Shown piece after piece: positions 43,313-52,500 of a stretch of 64,000 bases of DNA; within the stretch, counting starts at the first letter, position 1; the number at the start of each line of letters is the position of its first letter. The notes beneath the pieces were generated by a model. It had not been told where the DNA came from. It saw only the letters and a list, made by a program, of their open reading frames with translations, and did no database searches. Source of the stretch: Amycolatopsis azurea DSM 43854 (lineage in GTDB: Bacteria; Actinomycetota; Actinomycetes; Mycobacteriales; Pseudonocardiaceae); the NCBI RefSeq assembly GCF_001995215.1, contig NZ_MUXN01000026.1, positions 62,001 through 126,000 of the forward strand. The letters run 5' to 3'. The translations under genes were made by a program, and so were the position numbers.

Positions 43313-44563
43313 GTGACACCTAGTATCCAACCGATTACGTTCGTCACCGTGGCGCTAACGAATTGGGCGCTGTGGCGGCTACCCCACCGCGGTTTGATCG
43401 GCTTCGTCCTCCTGGTGGACGTCGCGGCGATCACCGGATCCGCCTGGTCTTTTCTCCGGATCCCGTTCACTCAGGGCGATGCCCTCCCGTTCGCGATCCT
43501 GATCACCAGCGCAGTGCTGTACACCGAGTTGTCGCGGCCGGTGGAGCGGGTGCGGGAACGGTTCGCGGGCACGCCGCACATCTCGCTCGACAGCGTCTGG
43601 ACCTTCGCCGCCGTATTGCTGGTGCACCCCGGACTCGCCGCGCTGGTCATCACCGTGTCGTTCTTCTACCGCTGGTTCCGCGGGCAGCCGAACCCGTTGT
43701 TCCGGCGGACGTTCTCCATGTCGGCGACCGTGCTCTCGGGCTTCGCGGCCGCCGCCTTCCTCTCCCGGTACGCGGCCCCGTTCGACGAACTCCCCCGTGA
43801 CGTCACCTCCTTCGGGTACGTGGTCGCGGCGGGCGGGGTGTTCATGCTGGTCAACACCGCGCTGATGACGGTCGCGGTGTACTACGGCACGCCGCACGAC
43901 AGGCTGCGCGACGCGCTGGCGAAGCCGTTCGAGTACGCGCTCGAAGCGGCGACGATCGCGCTCGGCGTGATCGTCGCGTGGGCGCTGCGGGACTGGCCGG
44001 TGGTGCTGCTGCTGGTCGTCGGGATCACGCTGGTGCTGCACCGCGGGGTGCTGCTGCGGCAACTGAAACGGCAGGCGCGCAGCGACGCCAAGACCGGGCT
44101 GCTCAACGCCAAGGCGTGGCGTGAGGCCGCGGCCGACGAACTCGACCGCGGGCGGCGCGCGGGACGGCACACCAGCCTGCTGATGGTCGACGTCGACCGG
44201 TTCAAGCTGATCAACGACCGGCACGGGCATCTGGTCGGTGACCGGTACCTGGCGGCGATCGCGGAAACGCTGCGCACCGAGGTGCGCGGCACGGATCTGG
44301 TCGGGCGGTTCGGCGGGGAGGAGTTCGTGGTCCTGCTGCCCGGCACGTCCGCCGTGCACGCCCACGCGATCGCGGAACGGATCCGGTCAAGCGTGGCCTC
44401 CCGGGCCGGTGACCTGCCGGAGCACGTCACGGTGTCGATCGGGCTGGCCGACCGGCCCGGTGTCGCCGACCTCGACGCGGTGATCGCCGTCGCGGACCGC
44501 GCGCTTTACGAGGCGAAGAACACCGGGCGGAACCGGACCTCGGGCTACCAGGTGACCGGCTGA
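43313..44563 (+). CDS. Membrane-bound diguanylate cyclase (GGDEF)
   Basis: A 416-residue protein with five to six membrane segments in the first 245 residues and a C-terminal GGDEF domain (about 255-412). The active-site signature is GRFGGEEFVVLLP, near residues 330-342. The GGEEF variant is known to be catalytic. It would make cyclic di-GMP from two GTP in response to a signal sensed in the membrane. No I-site RxxD is evident just before the motif (EVRGTDLVGRFGGEEF), though RGTD five residues upstream fits one. It starts at GTG 43313 and converges on trpB2 with a 4-bp gap. Confidence 0.88.
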   Translation: MTPSIQPITFVTVALTNWALWRLPHRGLIGFVLLVDVAAITGSAWSFLRIPFTQGDALPFAILITSAVLYTELSRPVERVRERFAGTPHISLDSVWTFAAVLLVHPGLAALVITVSFFYRWFRGQPNPLFRRTFSMSATVLSGFAAAAFLSRYAAPFDELPRDVTSFGYVVAAGGVFMLVNTALMTVAVYYGTPHDRLRDALAKPFEYALEAATIALGVIVAWALRDWPVVLLLVVGITLVLHRGVLLRQLKRQARSDAKTGLLNAKAWREAAADELDRGRRAGRHTSLLMVDVDRFKLINDRHGHLVGDRYLAAIAETLRTEVRGTDLVGRFGGEEFVVLLPGTSAVHAHAIAERIRSSVASRAGDLPEHVTVSIGLADRPGVADLDAVIAVADRALYEAKNTGRNRTSGYQVTG

Positions 44564-44567
44564 CCCC

Positions 44568-45920
44568 TCACGGGAGCCCGGCCAAGGACTTCGCGAGGGT
44601 CTCGTCCGGCAGCGCGTGGTCGGAGATGTCGCCCGCCAGGTACGCGCCGTACGCCGGAAGGTCGAGGTGCGCGTGCCCGCACAGCGCGGTCAAGATCACC
44701 TTCTCCTCACCGGTTTCCTTGCACCGCAAGGCTTCCTGAATACACGCGGCGAGCGCGTGCGTCGGCTCGGGCGCGGGGATGATCCCCTCCGTACGAGCGA
44801 ACTGCACACCAGCGGCGAAGCAGTCCTCCTGTCCGATGGCGAGCGCTTCGATCAGGCCGAGCTCGTAGATGTGCGAAATCAGCGGTGACATCCCGTGGTA
44901 GCGCAGGCCACCGGCGTGAATGGGGTCGGGGATGAAGTCGTGACCGAGGGTGTGCATCTTCAGCAACGGCGTCAGCCCGGCGGTGTCACCGAAGTCGTAC
45001 GCGTACTTCCCGCGGGTGAGCGTCGGGCAGGCGGCCGGTTCGACGGCGCGGATCACCGGGTCCATCCGTCCGGCGAGTTTCTCGCGCAGGAACGGGAAGG
45101 CGAGGCCGCCGAAGTTGGAGCCGCCGCCGGTGCAGCCGACGAGGACGTCCGGAGTGTCCCCGGCCAGCTCGAACTGCTTGAGCGCCTCTTCGCCGATGAT
45201 GGTCTGGTGCAACAGCACGTGGTTGAGCACGCTGCCGAGCGCGTAGCGGGTGTTCTCCGCCTGCGCCGCCTGCTCGACGGCCTCGCTGATCGCGATACCG
45301 AGGCTCCCGGTCGAGCCCGGGTCGGCGGCCAGGATCGCGCGGCCGGACTCGGTCAGCTCGGACGGGCTCGGGTGCACCGTCGCGCCGAAGGTCTCCATCA
45401 TCAGCTTGCGGTACGGCTTCTGGTCGTAGGAGGCGCGGACCTGCCACACCTCGCACTCGAGCCCGAAGGTGGCGCAGGCGAACGCGAGCGCGCTCCCCCA
45501 CTGCCCGGCGCCGGTCTCCGTCGTCAGCCTCGTGACACCCTCGGCCGCGTTGTAGAACGCCTGCGGCACGGCGGTGTTGGGCTTGTGCGAGCCGACCGGG
45601 CTGACGCCCTCGTACTTGTAGTAGATCCGGGCGGGCGTGCCGAGCGCCTTCTCCAGCCGTCGCGCGCGGAACAGCGGCGACGGACGCCAGAGCCGGTAGA
45701 CGTCCAGGACCTCTTCGGGGATGTCGACGTAGCGTTCGGTGGTGACCTCTTGGGCGATGAGCGCCTGCGGGAACAGCGGCGCGAGATCGTCCGGGCCGAT
45801 CGGCTCGCGGGTGCCGGGATGCAGTGGCGGCGGTGGTGGCTCCGGCAGATCCGGGACGACGTTGTACCACCTGGCCGGCATGTCCGCTTCGTCGAGGATG
45901 AACTTCGTGCGCTCCGCCAT
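44568..45920 (-). CDS. trpB2: TrpB2-type tryptophan synthase beta-like enzyme
   Basis: A 450-residue PLP enzyme of the TrpB2 branch, longer than TrpB1 by an N-terminal extension. The PLP lysine lies in [16 protein letters not shown] and the phosphate loop in [17 protein letters not shown]. TrpB2 proteins make tryptophan from indole or O-phosphoserine without the usual TrpA partner, acting as indole salvage enzymes in some organisms. No other trp biosynthesis gene is nearby. A strong AGGAGG ribosome-binding site is preceded by a 13-bp inverted repeat in the leader. Confidence 0.9.
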   Translation of the reverse strand: MAERTKFILDEADMPARWYNVVPDLPEPPPPPLHPGTREPIGPDDLAPLFPQALIAQEVTTERYVDIPEEVLDVYRLWRPSPLFRARRLEKALGTPARIYYKYEGVSPVGSHKPNTAVPQAFYNAAEGVTRLTTETGAGQWGSALAFACATFGLECEVWQVRASYDQKPYRKLMMETFGATVHPSPSELTESGRAILAADPGSTGSLGIAISEAVEQAAQAENTRYALGSVLNHVLLHQTIIGEEALKQFELAGDTPDVLVGCTGGGSNFGGLAFPFLREKLAGRMDPVIRAVEPAACPTLTRGKYAYDFGDTAGLTPLLKMHTLGHDFIPDPIHAGGLRYHGMSPLISHIYELGLIEALAIGQEDCFAAGVQFARTEGIIPAPEPTHALAACIQEALRCKETGEEKVILTALCGHAHLDLPAYGAYLAGDISDHALPDETLAKSLAGLP

Positions 45921-45930
45921 TGAGCCTCCT

Positions 45931-45963
45931 CCGTCCGTCCCTTCAACCTAAAGGGACGGACGG
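45931..45963. promoter_or_regulatory. Inverted repeat in the trpB2 leader
   Basis: CCGTCCGTCCCTT (45931-45943) and AAGGGACGGACGG (45951-45963) are perfect 13-bp arms with a 7-bp spacer, ending directly beside the AGGAGG of trpB2. It could be an operator for the divergent trpB2 and arginase-family genes or an RNA hairpin that controls trpB2 translation. Confidence 0.55.
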
Positions 45964-45996
45964 CGCGGCACCAGGGACGACTACTACGGTGTGGTG

Positions 45997-46881
45997 ATGG
46001 GGAATCTCGTACTGCTCGACGCACCGTCCAACCTCGGCCTGCGGCCGCCCGCCGAGGGAGTGGTCCCGGGCTGTTACAAGGCGCCGGGAGCGCTGCGTGA
46101 CCACGGCCTGCTCACCCGATTGGGCGCGACCGACGGCGGCGTCGTCACTCCGCCGCGGTATCTGCCCGCGTGGTCGCCCGACAGCGGCGTCCGGAACGCG
46201 GACGGCATCGCGACCTACACGGTCGCCCTCGCCGGGCGTCTCGCGAAGATCCGCGCGGACGGCGGCTTCCCGGTCGTGCTCGGCGGCGACTGCTCGATCG
46301 CGCTCGCCGCGATGCTGACTCTGCGTCGCGAAGGGCGCTTCGGCATCGTCTACTTCGACGGGCACGACGACTTCCGGCACCTCGGCAATTCCGACCACGT
46401 CGCCAACGTCGGCGGTGAAGCCCTCGCCGTCGTGACCGGCCGCGGCGCCCCGGAACTGGCCGATGTGGACGGGCTTTCGCCGTACGTCCGCGACGAAGAC
46501 GTCCTCGTGCTGGGTGTGCGCGCGGAGGAGTCCATCGAGGTGCGGGAAGCCGGGCTTCGCGTCGTGACGAGCCAGGAGATCATGGCGTCCGGCACCGACG
46601 GCGCGCTCGCCGCCGCCCGTGAGATCTTCACGCCGCTGGACGGTTTCTGGATCCACATCGACATCGACACCCTCGACCCGGAGTTCGTGTCCGCTGTGGA
46701 CAGTCCCGATCCCGGCGGGCTCAGCCCGGACAGGCTCGTCGAGCTGCTGCGCGGTCTCGTCGCGATCCCTGGCGCGGCCGGGCTGGAACTGACCATCTTC
46801 GATCCCGACCTCGACCCCGACGGCACGCAGGCCGCCCTGGTGGCGGACTGTCTCGTGCGCGCGCTGGAAGGAACCCGATGA
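45997..46881 (+). CDS. Arginase/agmatinase (ureohydrolase) family protein
   Basis: A 294-residue ureohydrolase-fold protein. The dinuclear metal site is mostly present: YFDGHDDF (D-x-H-x-D) and HIDIDTLDPEF (D-x-D-x2-DP). In the first motif GGDCS replaces GGDHS, so the usual histidine ligand is a cysteine. The substrate could be arginine, agmatine, formiminoglutamate or a guanidino compound, and the sequence does not decide. GTG 45991 and GTG 45994 are alternative starts. It overlaps the dienelactone-hydrolase-like gene by ATGA and diverges from trpB2. Confidence 0.82.
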   Translation: MGNLVLLDAPSNLGLRPPAEGVVPGCYKAPGALRDHGLLTRLGATDGGVVTPPRYLPAWSPDSGVRNADGIATYTVALAGRLAKIRADGGFPVVLGGDCSIALAAMLTLRREGRFGIVYFDGHDDFRHLGNSDHVANVGGEALAVVTGRGAPELADVDGLSPYVRDEDVLVLGVRAEESIEVREAGLRVVTSQEIMASGTDGALAAAREIFTPLDGFWIHIDIDTLDPEFVSAVDSPDPGGLSPDRLVELLRGLVAIPGAAGLELTIFDPDLDPDGTQAALVADCLVRALEGTR

Positions 46882-47567
46882 CCCAGGTGACCGTCGCCGA
46901 CGGCTCGTTCGACGCCCCGCTCTGGCTGCCCGAATCCGGCTCCGGCCCGGGTCTGGTGCTGATCCAGGAGATCTTCGGCCTCGACGACTACCTCAAGTCC
47001 GTCGCCGCCGACCTCGCGAAGCTCGGCTACGTCGTCGCCGTGCCCGAACTGTTCTGGCGGATCGCCCCCGGCTGGTCGGCCACTCACGACGAAGCCGGGA
47101 TCTCGGCGTCGATGGAAGTCGCCGGCCAACTCGACCCGGAACGCGCCGTCTCCGACGTCCTCGCGACTCTGGCGATGCTGCGCGCGCTGCCCGGAACCGA
47201 TGGCCGCGCGGGCGTTTTCGGCTTCTGCCTCGGCGGCTCGATGACCTACGCCGCGGCCGCCGAGGGCGATCCGGACGTCGCCGTCTCCTACTACGGGTCG
47301 ACCGTGCCGGGGCAACTTCCGTTGCTGGACAAGATCACCTGCCCGATCCAGTTCCAGTTCGGCGAGGCCGATCCGTACATCCCCATCGAAGGCGTGCGGA
47401 AGCTCGCCGACGCGGTCGCTTCTCATGAAGGCGCGGAGATCCACATCCACGAGGGCGCGGGGCACGCGTTCCACAACCACGTGGCGCCGATGTTCCACCA
47501 GCCCGAGCCCGCCGCGGCGGCCTGGGAGCTGACGCTGGACTTCCTGCGGCGGGTCTATCCGATCTGA
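46878..47567 (+). CDS. Dienelactone hydrolase family protein
   Basis: A 229-residue alpha/beta hydrolase with the Cys-Asp-His triad of dienelactone hydrolases: nucleophile in VFGFCLGGSM (cysteine), Asp in FGEADPYIP and His in EGAGHAFHN. The N-terminal GLVLIQEIFGLDDYLKSVAADLAKLGY is characteristic. Such enzymes open lactones or cleave esters. It is coupled to the arginase-family gene by a 4-bp overlap. A shared pathway is implied, but I cannot name it. Confidence 0.88.
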   Translation: MTQVTVADGSFDAPLWLPESGSGPGLVLIQEIFGLDDYLKSVAADLAKLGYVVAVPELFWRIAPGWSATHDEAGISASMEVAGQLDPERAVSDVLATLAMLRALPGTDGRAGVFGFCLGGSMTYAAAAEGDPDVAVSYYGSTVPGQLPLLDKITCPIQFQFGEADPYIPIEGVRKLADAVASHEGAEIHIHEGAGHAFHNHVAPMFHQPEPAAAAWELTLDFLRRVYPI

Positions 47568-47580
47568 GCCCTTTCCGATA

Positions 47581-47608
47581 TTGACAAGTGGTTCCCTCGG
47601 CCTAGGTT
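47581..47608 (+). promoter_or_regulatory. Promoter of the protease-NACHT gene
   Basis: A consensus -35 TTGACA (47581-47586) is followed after 16 bp by TAGGTT (47603-47608). AGGTT/AACCT arms straddle the -10 element. A start site near 47615 would give a short leader with GAGGGGGG before the ATG. A consensus promoter is unusual in this GC-rich window. Confidence 0.55.
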
Positions 47609-47637
47609 TGTAACCTCGACAGATCCGAGGGGGGTGC

Positions 47638-50600
47638 ATGTCCGGGCAACGCGCCGCGCTCACCGCCGCCGCGCAGGCTTCGACGGTGCCCTTGACGACG
47701 CCGTCGGGTAAAGCCAAGGGCACCGGGTTCCACATCACTTCGACGCTCGTGCTGACGTGCGCGCACGTCGTGCTGGAGGGCGACGGCCCGGCCGAATTCA
47801 TGGACGGCCCGGACGGCCGCTTTGAAGTGCTGACCGACTGGTTCCTGCCCGGCGGCGCGGGCGGGCTCGATCTCGCGCTCCTGCGAGCCTCGACGCCTAC
47901 CGCTCCCGCCTATCTGGCCGAGGCCGTCGAACCTGGTGACGAACTGTGGGTTTTCGGCTATCCGGAAGGCAATTACCGGGCCGGTGACTCGGTGACGATC
48001 CGGTACGAAGGAACGTCGGAACACGTCGCCGGGCCAGTGCTCCTGAAGGGAGCGCAGGGGCGGATCCGGCCGGGGATGAGCGGCGGCCCGGTGCTGAACT
48101 GGCGGACCGGGGCGATCTGCGGCGTCGTCCGGTATCGCGACGGTACGCACGACGACATCGCGCGCTTCGTCCCGATGAGCACGATCTTCCACGCCTATCC
48201 GGGCTCGGCCGAAGCGAATCTCGCCGAAGCACCGCCGTGGCTGCGGCTGCTGGACGACGAGCAGATCGCCGCGGCCGGAGTCTGTTTCCCCGGCCCGCTC
48301 ATGCGCCGGTATCTCACGGCGGCGAGCACGGCCGACGACATCCACCCGTACGCGGCGATGCTCGACGTCCGGGCGCCACTGTCCAAGGTCTACCTCCGTC
48401 AGCAGGCGTCACGCGGGGAGGCCGCGGACGAAACGGCCGAGACGACGGAACGTCTGGACGGCACGGATCTCCTGCGCCGGTACGAAGGCGCGCAGGTGCT
48501 CGGCGGTCCGGGCGCGGGAAAGTCCAGTCTGGCCAGACATCTCGCCGCTCTCTCGGCCCGGCAATGGCTGAACGGCGCGGGTGGCGGCGGGGTGCCGATC
48601 CTGGTCACCGCGGACGCGCTCACCCGGAACGAAAGCCTGGTCGAGATGCTGGCGAACGGCGTCGTGCAGACCATCGACATCGACCTGGACCGGGCGGCGC
48701 TGAAGGAGATGTTCGCCAAACCACCGTTCCCGGGCGCCTCCTGGCTCGTCCTGGTGGACGGTGTCGACGAGATCCTTTACCCGTACCTGCGGGAAATCGT
48801 GCTGTCGAAGATCACCCGGCATCGCACCGAAGGACGTTACCGGTTCCTGCTGACCACCCGGCCGCTGCCGACCTTCCTGCTGAACAAGGTCGCCGACGGC
48901 GATCGCTATCCGACGTTCACCATCGAACCGTTCGGACGCCACGAGTTGAAGGCGTTCGCCGGGAAATGGTTCGAGCAGCTCGGTCTTCCGGATCCCTCGG
49001 CCGCCGACGACTTCGACCGGCGGCTCACCCAGGCCGGCATCGGCCATCTCGCGACGATCCCCTTGATCGCCACGATGCTCTGCATCCTCTACGCCGACGC
49101 GCCGGAGCAACGGCTGCCCGGAAACCGCGCGGAACTCTACGCGGACTTCGTCGAACTGCTGCTCACCAAACGAAGGATCACCAACGTCCGGGAGATGCTG
49201 CGGTCCTGGACCAGCAGGAGCGGCCCGCGGGCGGTGGCCGCGACGGAGGAACTCGTCCAGCGCACTCCCGAACTGCTCAAGCTCATCGCCCACCACCAGC
49301 ATCAGGCCGCCGTCGACCCGTTCCTCGCCGGGAAGAGTCCGGACGCCGTCGCCGTCGTCACCGGGGTGATCGGCAAACCCGGCGAACTGTCCTCGGCGGA
49401 GTGGGCCAGCGTGATCCGCGAAGTGCTGCGCAGCTGCGGGTTGCTCGTCGAGCGGCGCGGGGAATTCCGTTTCCTGCACCAGACCGTCCAGGAATATCTC
49501 GCCGCCGCCTATCTCGCCGATCACCACCCGGATCCCCGCAAGCAGGCCGCCCGCCGCCGGCTGGTCCCGAAGCCGTGGCCGCGGCAGGACCTGGAGGTCA
49601 TGACCTTCCTGGTCGCGCTGTGGGCGAAGAACGGCCGGGATGTCGGCCCCGTGTTGAATCGCCTGCTGAGCCGGAAGAACCGCCGTGAGAACCACCGCTT
49701 CATCCTGGAACTGCACCGGCAGGGGGTGCGGCTGCCGGAGCGGACGACGGCCAGGCTGACCGACTTCCTGGTGCACTCGATCCGGGATCACGGGCTGAGC
49801 AACGACGAATGGCGCACCGCCGCGGCCTCACTGGTGGAGGTCGACCTCGAACGCGCGATGCGACTCTTCGAGGAGGCGGCCGGGCCCGGGTACAGCTGGC
49901 AACGGCGCTACGACTCGGGTGTTCTCCTGCTGGGGCACCGGCCGCACCTCGGGACGCGGGCGCTCGCGACCCTCGCGGAGGATCGGGCCATCGGCGGTGC
50001 GGAAAGACTGAACGCGGCCAAGAAACTCCACGAACACGATCCGACGCTGAGCCTGGCCGCGCTGGAGAGCATCGCCAGGTCGGTCATGCCCGACAACCTC
50101 AGGGTCGAAGCCGCCCGCCTGGTCCTCGAACACGATCCCCGGAACGGTCTGAGACTGCTGCGCGAGATCGCCTACAGCGCGCGAGCAGAGGCCCCGACCC
50201 GGCTGAGCGCCGCCCTGGAGCTGGGGCGGCACGACTCGGGCGAGGCGCTGCTCATGCTGAGCGGTCTGCGGGAGTTCGACGGCGACCGCCGCTTCGAAGC
50301 CGCCCTCGAAGCGGCACGGTGGGCACCGGAGAGCACGAGAGCGGTGCTGATCGAGATCTCCGAAAGTCCGAAGGTCGAGACTTCCGCCCGTTTCCGGGCC
50401 GCGGACCACCTCGCCCGGCAAGGGGACGAAGCCGGGTTCAGCGGCTTCGAAGCCATCGCCAGGACCGAATCGGCGGACACCGCGACCCGGGTCCGGGCCG
50501 CCGCCCGCGCCGCGGAGATCGATCACGTCGCGGGTACCGCGCTCCACCTCGACCTGATCGCCGACGAGACGATGGACGACGACCGGATCACCGTGGGGCT

Positions 50601-51249
50601 CGCGGCCGGTCTCGTGGACCCGGCGGCGGCCGCGAGCGCCCTGGCACGGCTGGTCGGGGGCGCGGATGGGCTCGTGGAGAGCTTCGGGTTTCGCATCGAG
50701 AGCGACAGCGCGGACTTTTGGGCGCGGGCGGGACTCGCCGCCGCGAAGCTCGACCGGGAAACCGGCGTCAAGGCGTTGAAGGAACTCGCCCTGGACACGG
50801 AGTACTCCGCGAGTACGCGGGCGGAAGCGGCGGCGGCCGTGGCCGAGGTGGACTACGACGCCGGTGTCGCCTTGTTGGAGGAACTGGCCGGTGACTATTT
50901 TGAAGACGCCGAGATGCGAATCGAAAGCGCCGCCGCGCTCTACGACGTCGATTTCGACCACGGCCGGAATGCCGCTCGCGCCCTCATGCGATCCAGCTCG
51001 CTCGGTCCTGGCCGGGTGGTGACCCTGGGGTCGAAGATCGGCAGGAACGACAAGGAACTGGGTCTGGAGATCCTGCGTGGCGTCGCGCTCTCCAGCGCTC
51101 ACGGCCCGACGTGGCGGCTCGACGCGGCGAACGCCGCGATCTCTCTCGATCGCACATACGGTGGGGAGATCTCGTCACAGGTCAGAGCGGACCACGCGGT
51201 CCGCGAATACCTCGAAAGCGAGGAACGCTCCCGGAAATGGCCGCGTTAG
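47638..51249 (+). CDS. Trypsin-like protease / NACHT STAND NTPase / helical-repeat protein
   Basis: A 1203-residue multidomain protein. Residues ~15-185 are a trypsin-like serine protease with an intact triad: H43 (TCAHVV), D78 (GGLDLALL) and S148 (GMSGGPV). No signal peptide precedes it, so it acts in the cytoplasm. Residues ~283-445 are a NACHT ATPase with Walker A GGPGAGKSS (289-297), Walker B LVLVDGVDEI (D374, D377, E378) and the LLTTRP sensor. A helical region with FLHQTVQEYLAA (613-624) follows, then about fourteen ~33-residue repeats (723-1175) of pattern R-x2-AA-x2-L-x3-D-x3-G. The STAND layout (effector, switch, sensor repeats) suggests an NLR-like defence protein in which the repeats recognise a trigger and free the protease. 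Confidence 0.9.
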   Translation: MSGQRAALTAAAQASTVPLTTPSGKAKGTGFHITSTLVLTCAHVVLEGDGPAEFMDGPDGRFEVLTDWFLPGGAGGLDLALLRASTPTAPAYLAEAVEPGDELWVFGYPEGNYRAGDSVTIRYEGTSEHVAGPVLLKGAQGRIRPGMSGGPVLNWRTGAICGVVRYRDGTHDDIARFVPMSTIFHAYPGSAEANLAEAPPWLRLLDDEQIAAAGVCFPGPLMRRYLTAASTADDIHPYAAMLDVRAPLSKVYLRQQASRGEAADETAETTERLDGTDLLRRYEGAQVLGGPGAGKSSLARHLAALSARQWLNGAGGGGVPILVTADALTRNESLVEMLANGVVQTIDIDLDRAALKEMFAKPPFPGASWLVLVDGVDEILYPYLREIVLSKITRHRTEGRYRFLLTTRPLPTFLLNKVADGDRYPTFTIEPFGRHELKAFAGKWFEQLGLPDPSAADDFDRRLTQAGIGHLATIPLIATMLCILYADAPEQRLPGNRAELYADFVELLLTKRRITNVREMLRSWTSRSGPRAVAATEELVQRTPELLKLIAHHQHQAAVDPFLAGKSPDAVAVVTGVIGKPGELSSAEWASVIREVLRSCGLLVERRGEFRFLHQTVQEYLAAAYLADHHPDPRKQAARRRLVPKPWPRQDLEVMTFLVALWAKNGRDVGPVLNRLLSRKNRRENHRFILELHRQGVRLPERTTARLTDFLVHSIRDHGLSNDEWRTAAASLVEVDLERAMRLFEEAAGPGYSWQRRYDSGVLLLGHRPHLGTRALATLAEDRAIGGAERLNAAKKLHEHDPTLSLAALESIARSVMPDNLRVEAARLVLEHDPRNGLRLLREIAYSARAEAPTRLSAALELGRHDSGEALLMLSGLREFDGDRRFEAALEAARWAPESTRAVLIEISESPKVETSARFRAADHLARQGDEAGFSGFEAIARTESADTATRVRAAARAAEIDHVAGTALHLDLIADETMDDDRITVGLAAGLVDPAAAASALARLVGGADGLVESFGFRIESDSADFWARAGLAAAKLDRETGVKALKELALDTEYSASTRAEAAAAVAEVDYDAGVALLEELAGDYFEDAEMRIESAAALYDVDFDHGRNAARALMRSSSLGPGRVVTLGSKIGRNDKELGLEILRGVALSSAHGPTWRLDAANAAISLDRTYGGEISSQVRADHAVREYLESEERSRKWPR

Positions 51250-51617
51250 GCGGGTTCCTTGCCGTCCGGCTCCGTCTCCCCCGGCTTCCATTCCATGGTG
51301 ACCTTGACCGTGGCCTTGGCGGTGCCCTTGACGAGGATCGCCGTGAGCTTGCCGCTCTCGACCCCGAGTTCGCAGCCGAACTCCACGGCCACCTTGTCCG
51401 GTTTGACCTTCCCGAGCCCGCTCATCACCGCGCCGGTCACCGACTTGGTCACCGAGCCCAGCGCGGCGGTGAACTCGCCGAACGCGAGCATCCGGGAGGC
51501 GACCTCCTCGTCCTCCTGACCGCCCACCACCGCGGCTTCGACGAGGATCGGCCCGTCGTCGGAGTCCACCCGCAAGTACACCGACCGTCCGGGGAGCACG
51601 GGCTCGTCGATCGTCAA
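51246..51617 (-). CDS. Trypsin-co-occurring domain (CU044_2847-type) protein
   Basis: A 123-residue protein of the CU044_2847 / trypsin-co-occurring domain 1 type. An N-terminal beta strand pair (YLRVDSDDGPILVEAAV) is followed by a helix (SRMLAFGEFTAALGSVTKSV) and the hallmark VAVEFGCELGVESGKLTAILVKGTAKATVKVTMEW, here at residues 76-110. The family is found beside trypsin-like proteases of conflict systems. I start it at TTG 51617, which has GGAGGA just upstream. No ATG or GTG fits. It faces the protease-NACHT gene tail to tail, and the two stop codons overlap by 4 bp. It may be the substrate, inhibitor or adaptor of the protease. Confidence 0.8.
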   Translation of the reverse strand: MTIDEPVLPGRSVYLRVDSDDGPILVEAAVVGGQEDEEVASRMLAFGEFTAALGSVTKSVTGAVMSGLGKVKPDKVAVEFGCELGVESGKLTAILVKGTAKATVKVTMEWKPGETEPDGKEPA

Positions 51618-51701
51618 AGGTCCTCCGCTCGCAGAGTTTCGTACCCGGCCATCCTGGCACGTCATCGGAATATGTCGGTACCTCGCGATAGTTTCCCCAC
51701 C

Positions 51702-52496
51702 ATGGCCACATTGGTGAGTTTTCACGCCCACCCCGACGACGAGTGCATCGTCGCGGGCGGCGTCATGCGCAAGGCTTTCGAGGAAGGCCACCGTGTCGTG
51801 CTCGTCGTCGCGACCAGGGGCGAGGTCGGCGAGGTCCCGGACGGGTTCCTCGACGAAGGAGAGGAGTTGTGGCAGCGCCGCGTGCAGGAGACGCACGCCT
51901 CCGCCGAGGTCCTGGGGGCCAAACGCGTGGAGTTCCTGGGGTACACCGACTCCGGCATGATGGGCGAGCCCCGCAACGACGTGCCCGGCACGTTCTGGCA
52001 GGCAGACGTCGAGGAGGCCGCCCAGCGGCTGGCCGAGATCCTGCGCGAGGAGCAGGCCGACGTCCTGACCGTCTACGACGACAACGGCGGCTACGGGCAC
52101 CCGGACCACATCCAGGTGCACCGCGTCGGCATGCGCGCGGCGGAGCTGGCGGGCACGCCTCGGGTCTACGAGGCGACGAGCAACAGTGACGAGATGCGCC
52201 GCGGCATGGAGGAGGCGGTGCGGACCGGGCAGATGAAGGCCGAGGACCTCCCCGACTTCGAAGACGGAACCGAATTCGGCAAGCCGGAGGCGATCCTGAC
52301 GGCGAGGGTCGACGTCGCCGCGTACCTGCCGCACAAGCGGGCGGCGATGCGCGCGCACGCCAGCCAGATCAGCGAGGACTCGTTCTTCCTCGCGATGCCC
52401 GACGAGGGTTTCGCGCAGGCGTTCGGCGTCGAGTGGTTCATCCGCGCGGGCCAAGGGCCGGGCATCACCGAGACCGATCTGATGGCGGGGCTCTGA
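51702..52496 (+). CDS. PIG-L/LmbE-family deacetylase
   Basis: A 264-residue zinc deacetylase of the PIG-L family, which in actinobacteria includes mycothiol-pathway enzymes MshB and Mca. The zinc motif FHAHPDDEC is at the N-terminus and GYGHPDHIQVH supplies the second histidine set. It would remove acetyl groups from amino sugars or cleave mycothiol conjugates. It is shorter than Mca, so the specific substrate is left open. ATG 51672 is an alternative start. It is followed after 4 bp by the DUF1877 gene. Confidence 0.85.
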   Translation: MATLVSFHAHPDDECIVAGGVMRKAFEEGHRVVLVVATRGEVGEVPDGFLDEGEELWQRRVQETHASAEVLGAKRVEFLGYTDSGMMGEPRNDVPGTFWQADVEEAAQRLAEILREEQADVLTVYDDNGGYGHPDHIQVHRVGMRAAELAGTPRVYEATSNSDEMRRGMEEAVRTGQMKAEDLPDFEDGTEFGKPEAILTARVDVAAYLPHKRAAMRAHASQISEDSFFLAMPDEGFAQAFGVEWFIRAGQGPGITETDLMAGL

Positions 52497-52500
52497 CCGA

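Noticed and set aside
44568-45920. TrpB2 as part of a tryptophan biosynthesis operon
   Set aside because: No trpA, trpC, trpD or trpE adjoins, and the sequence is of the stand-alone TrpB2 type.
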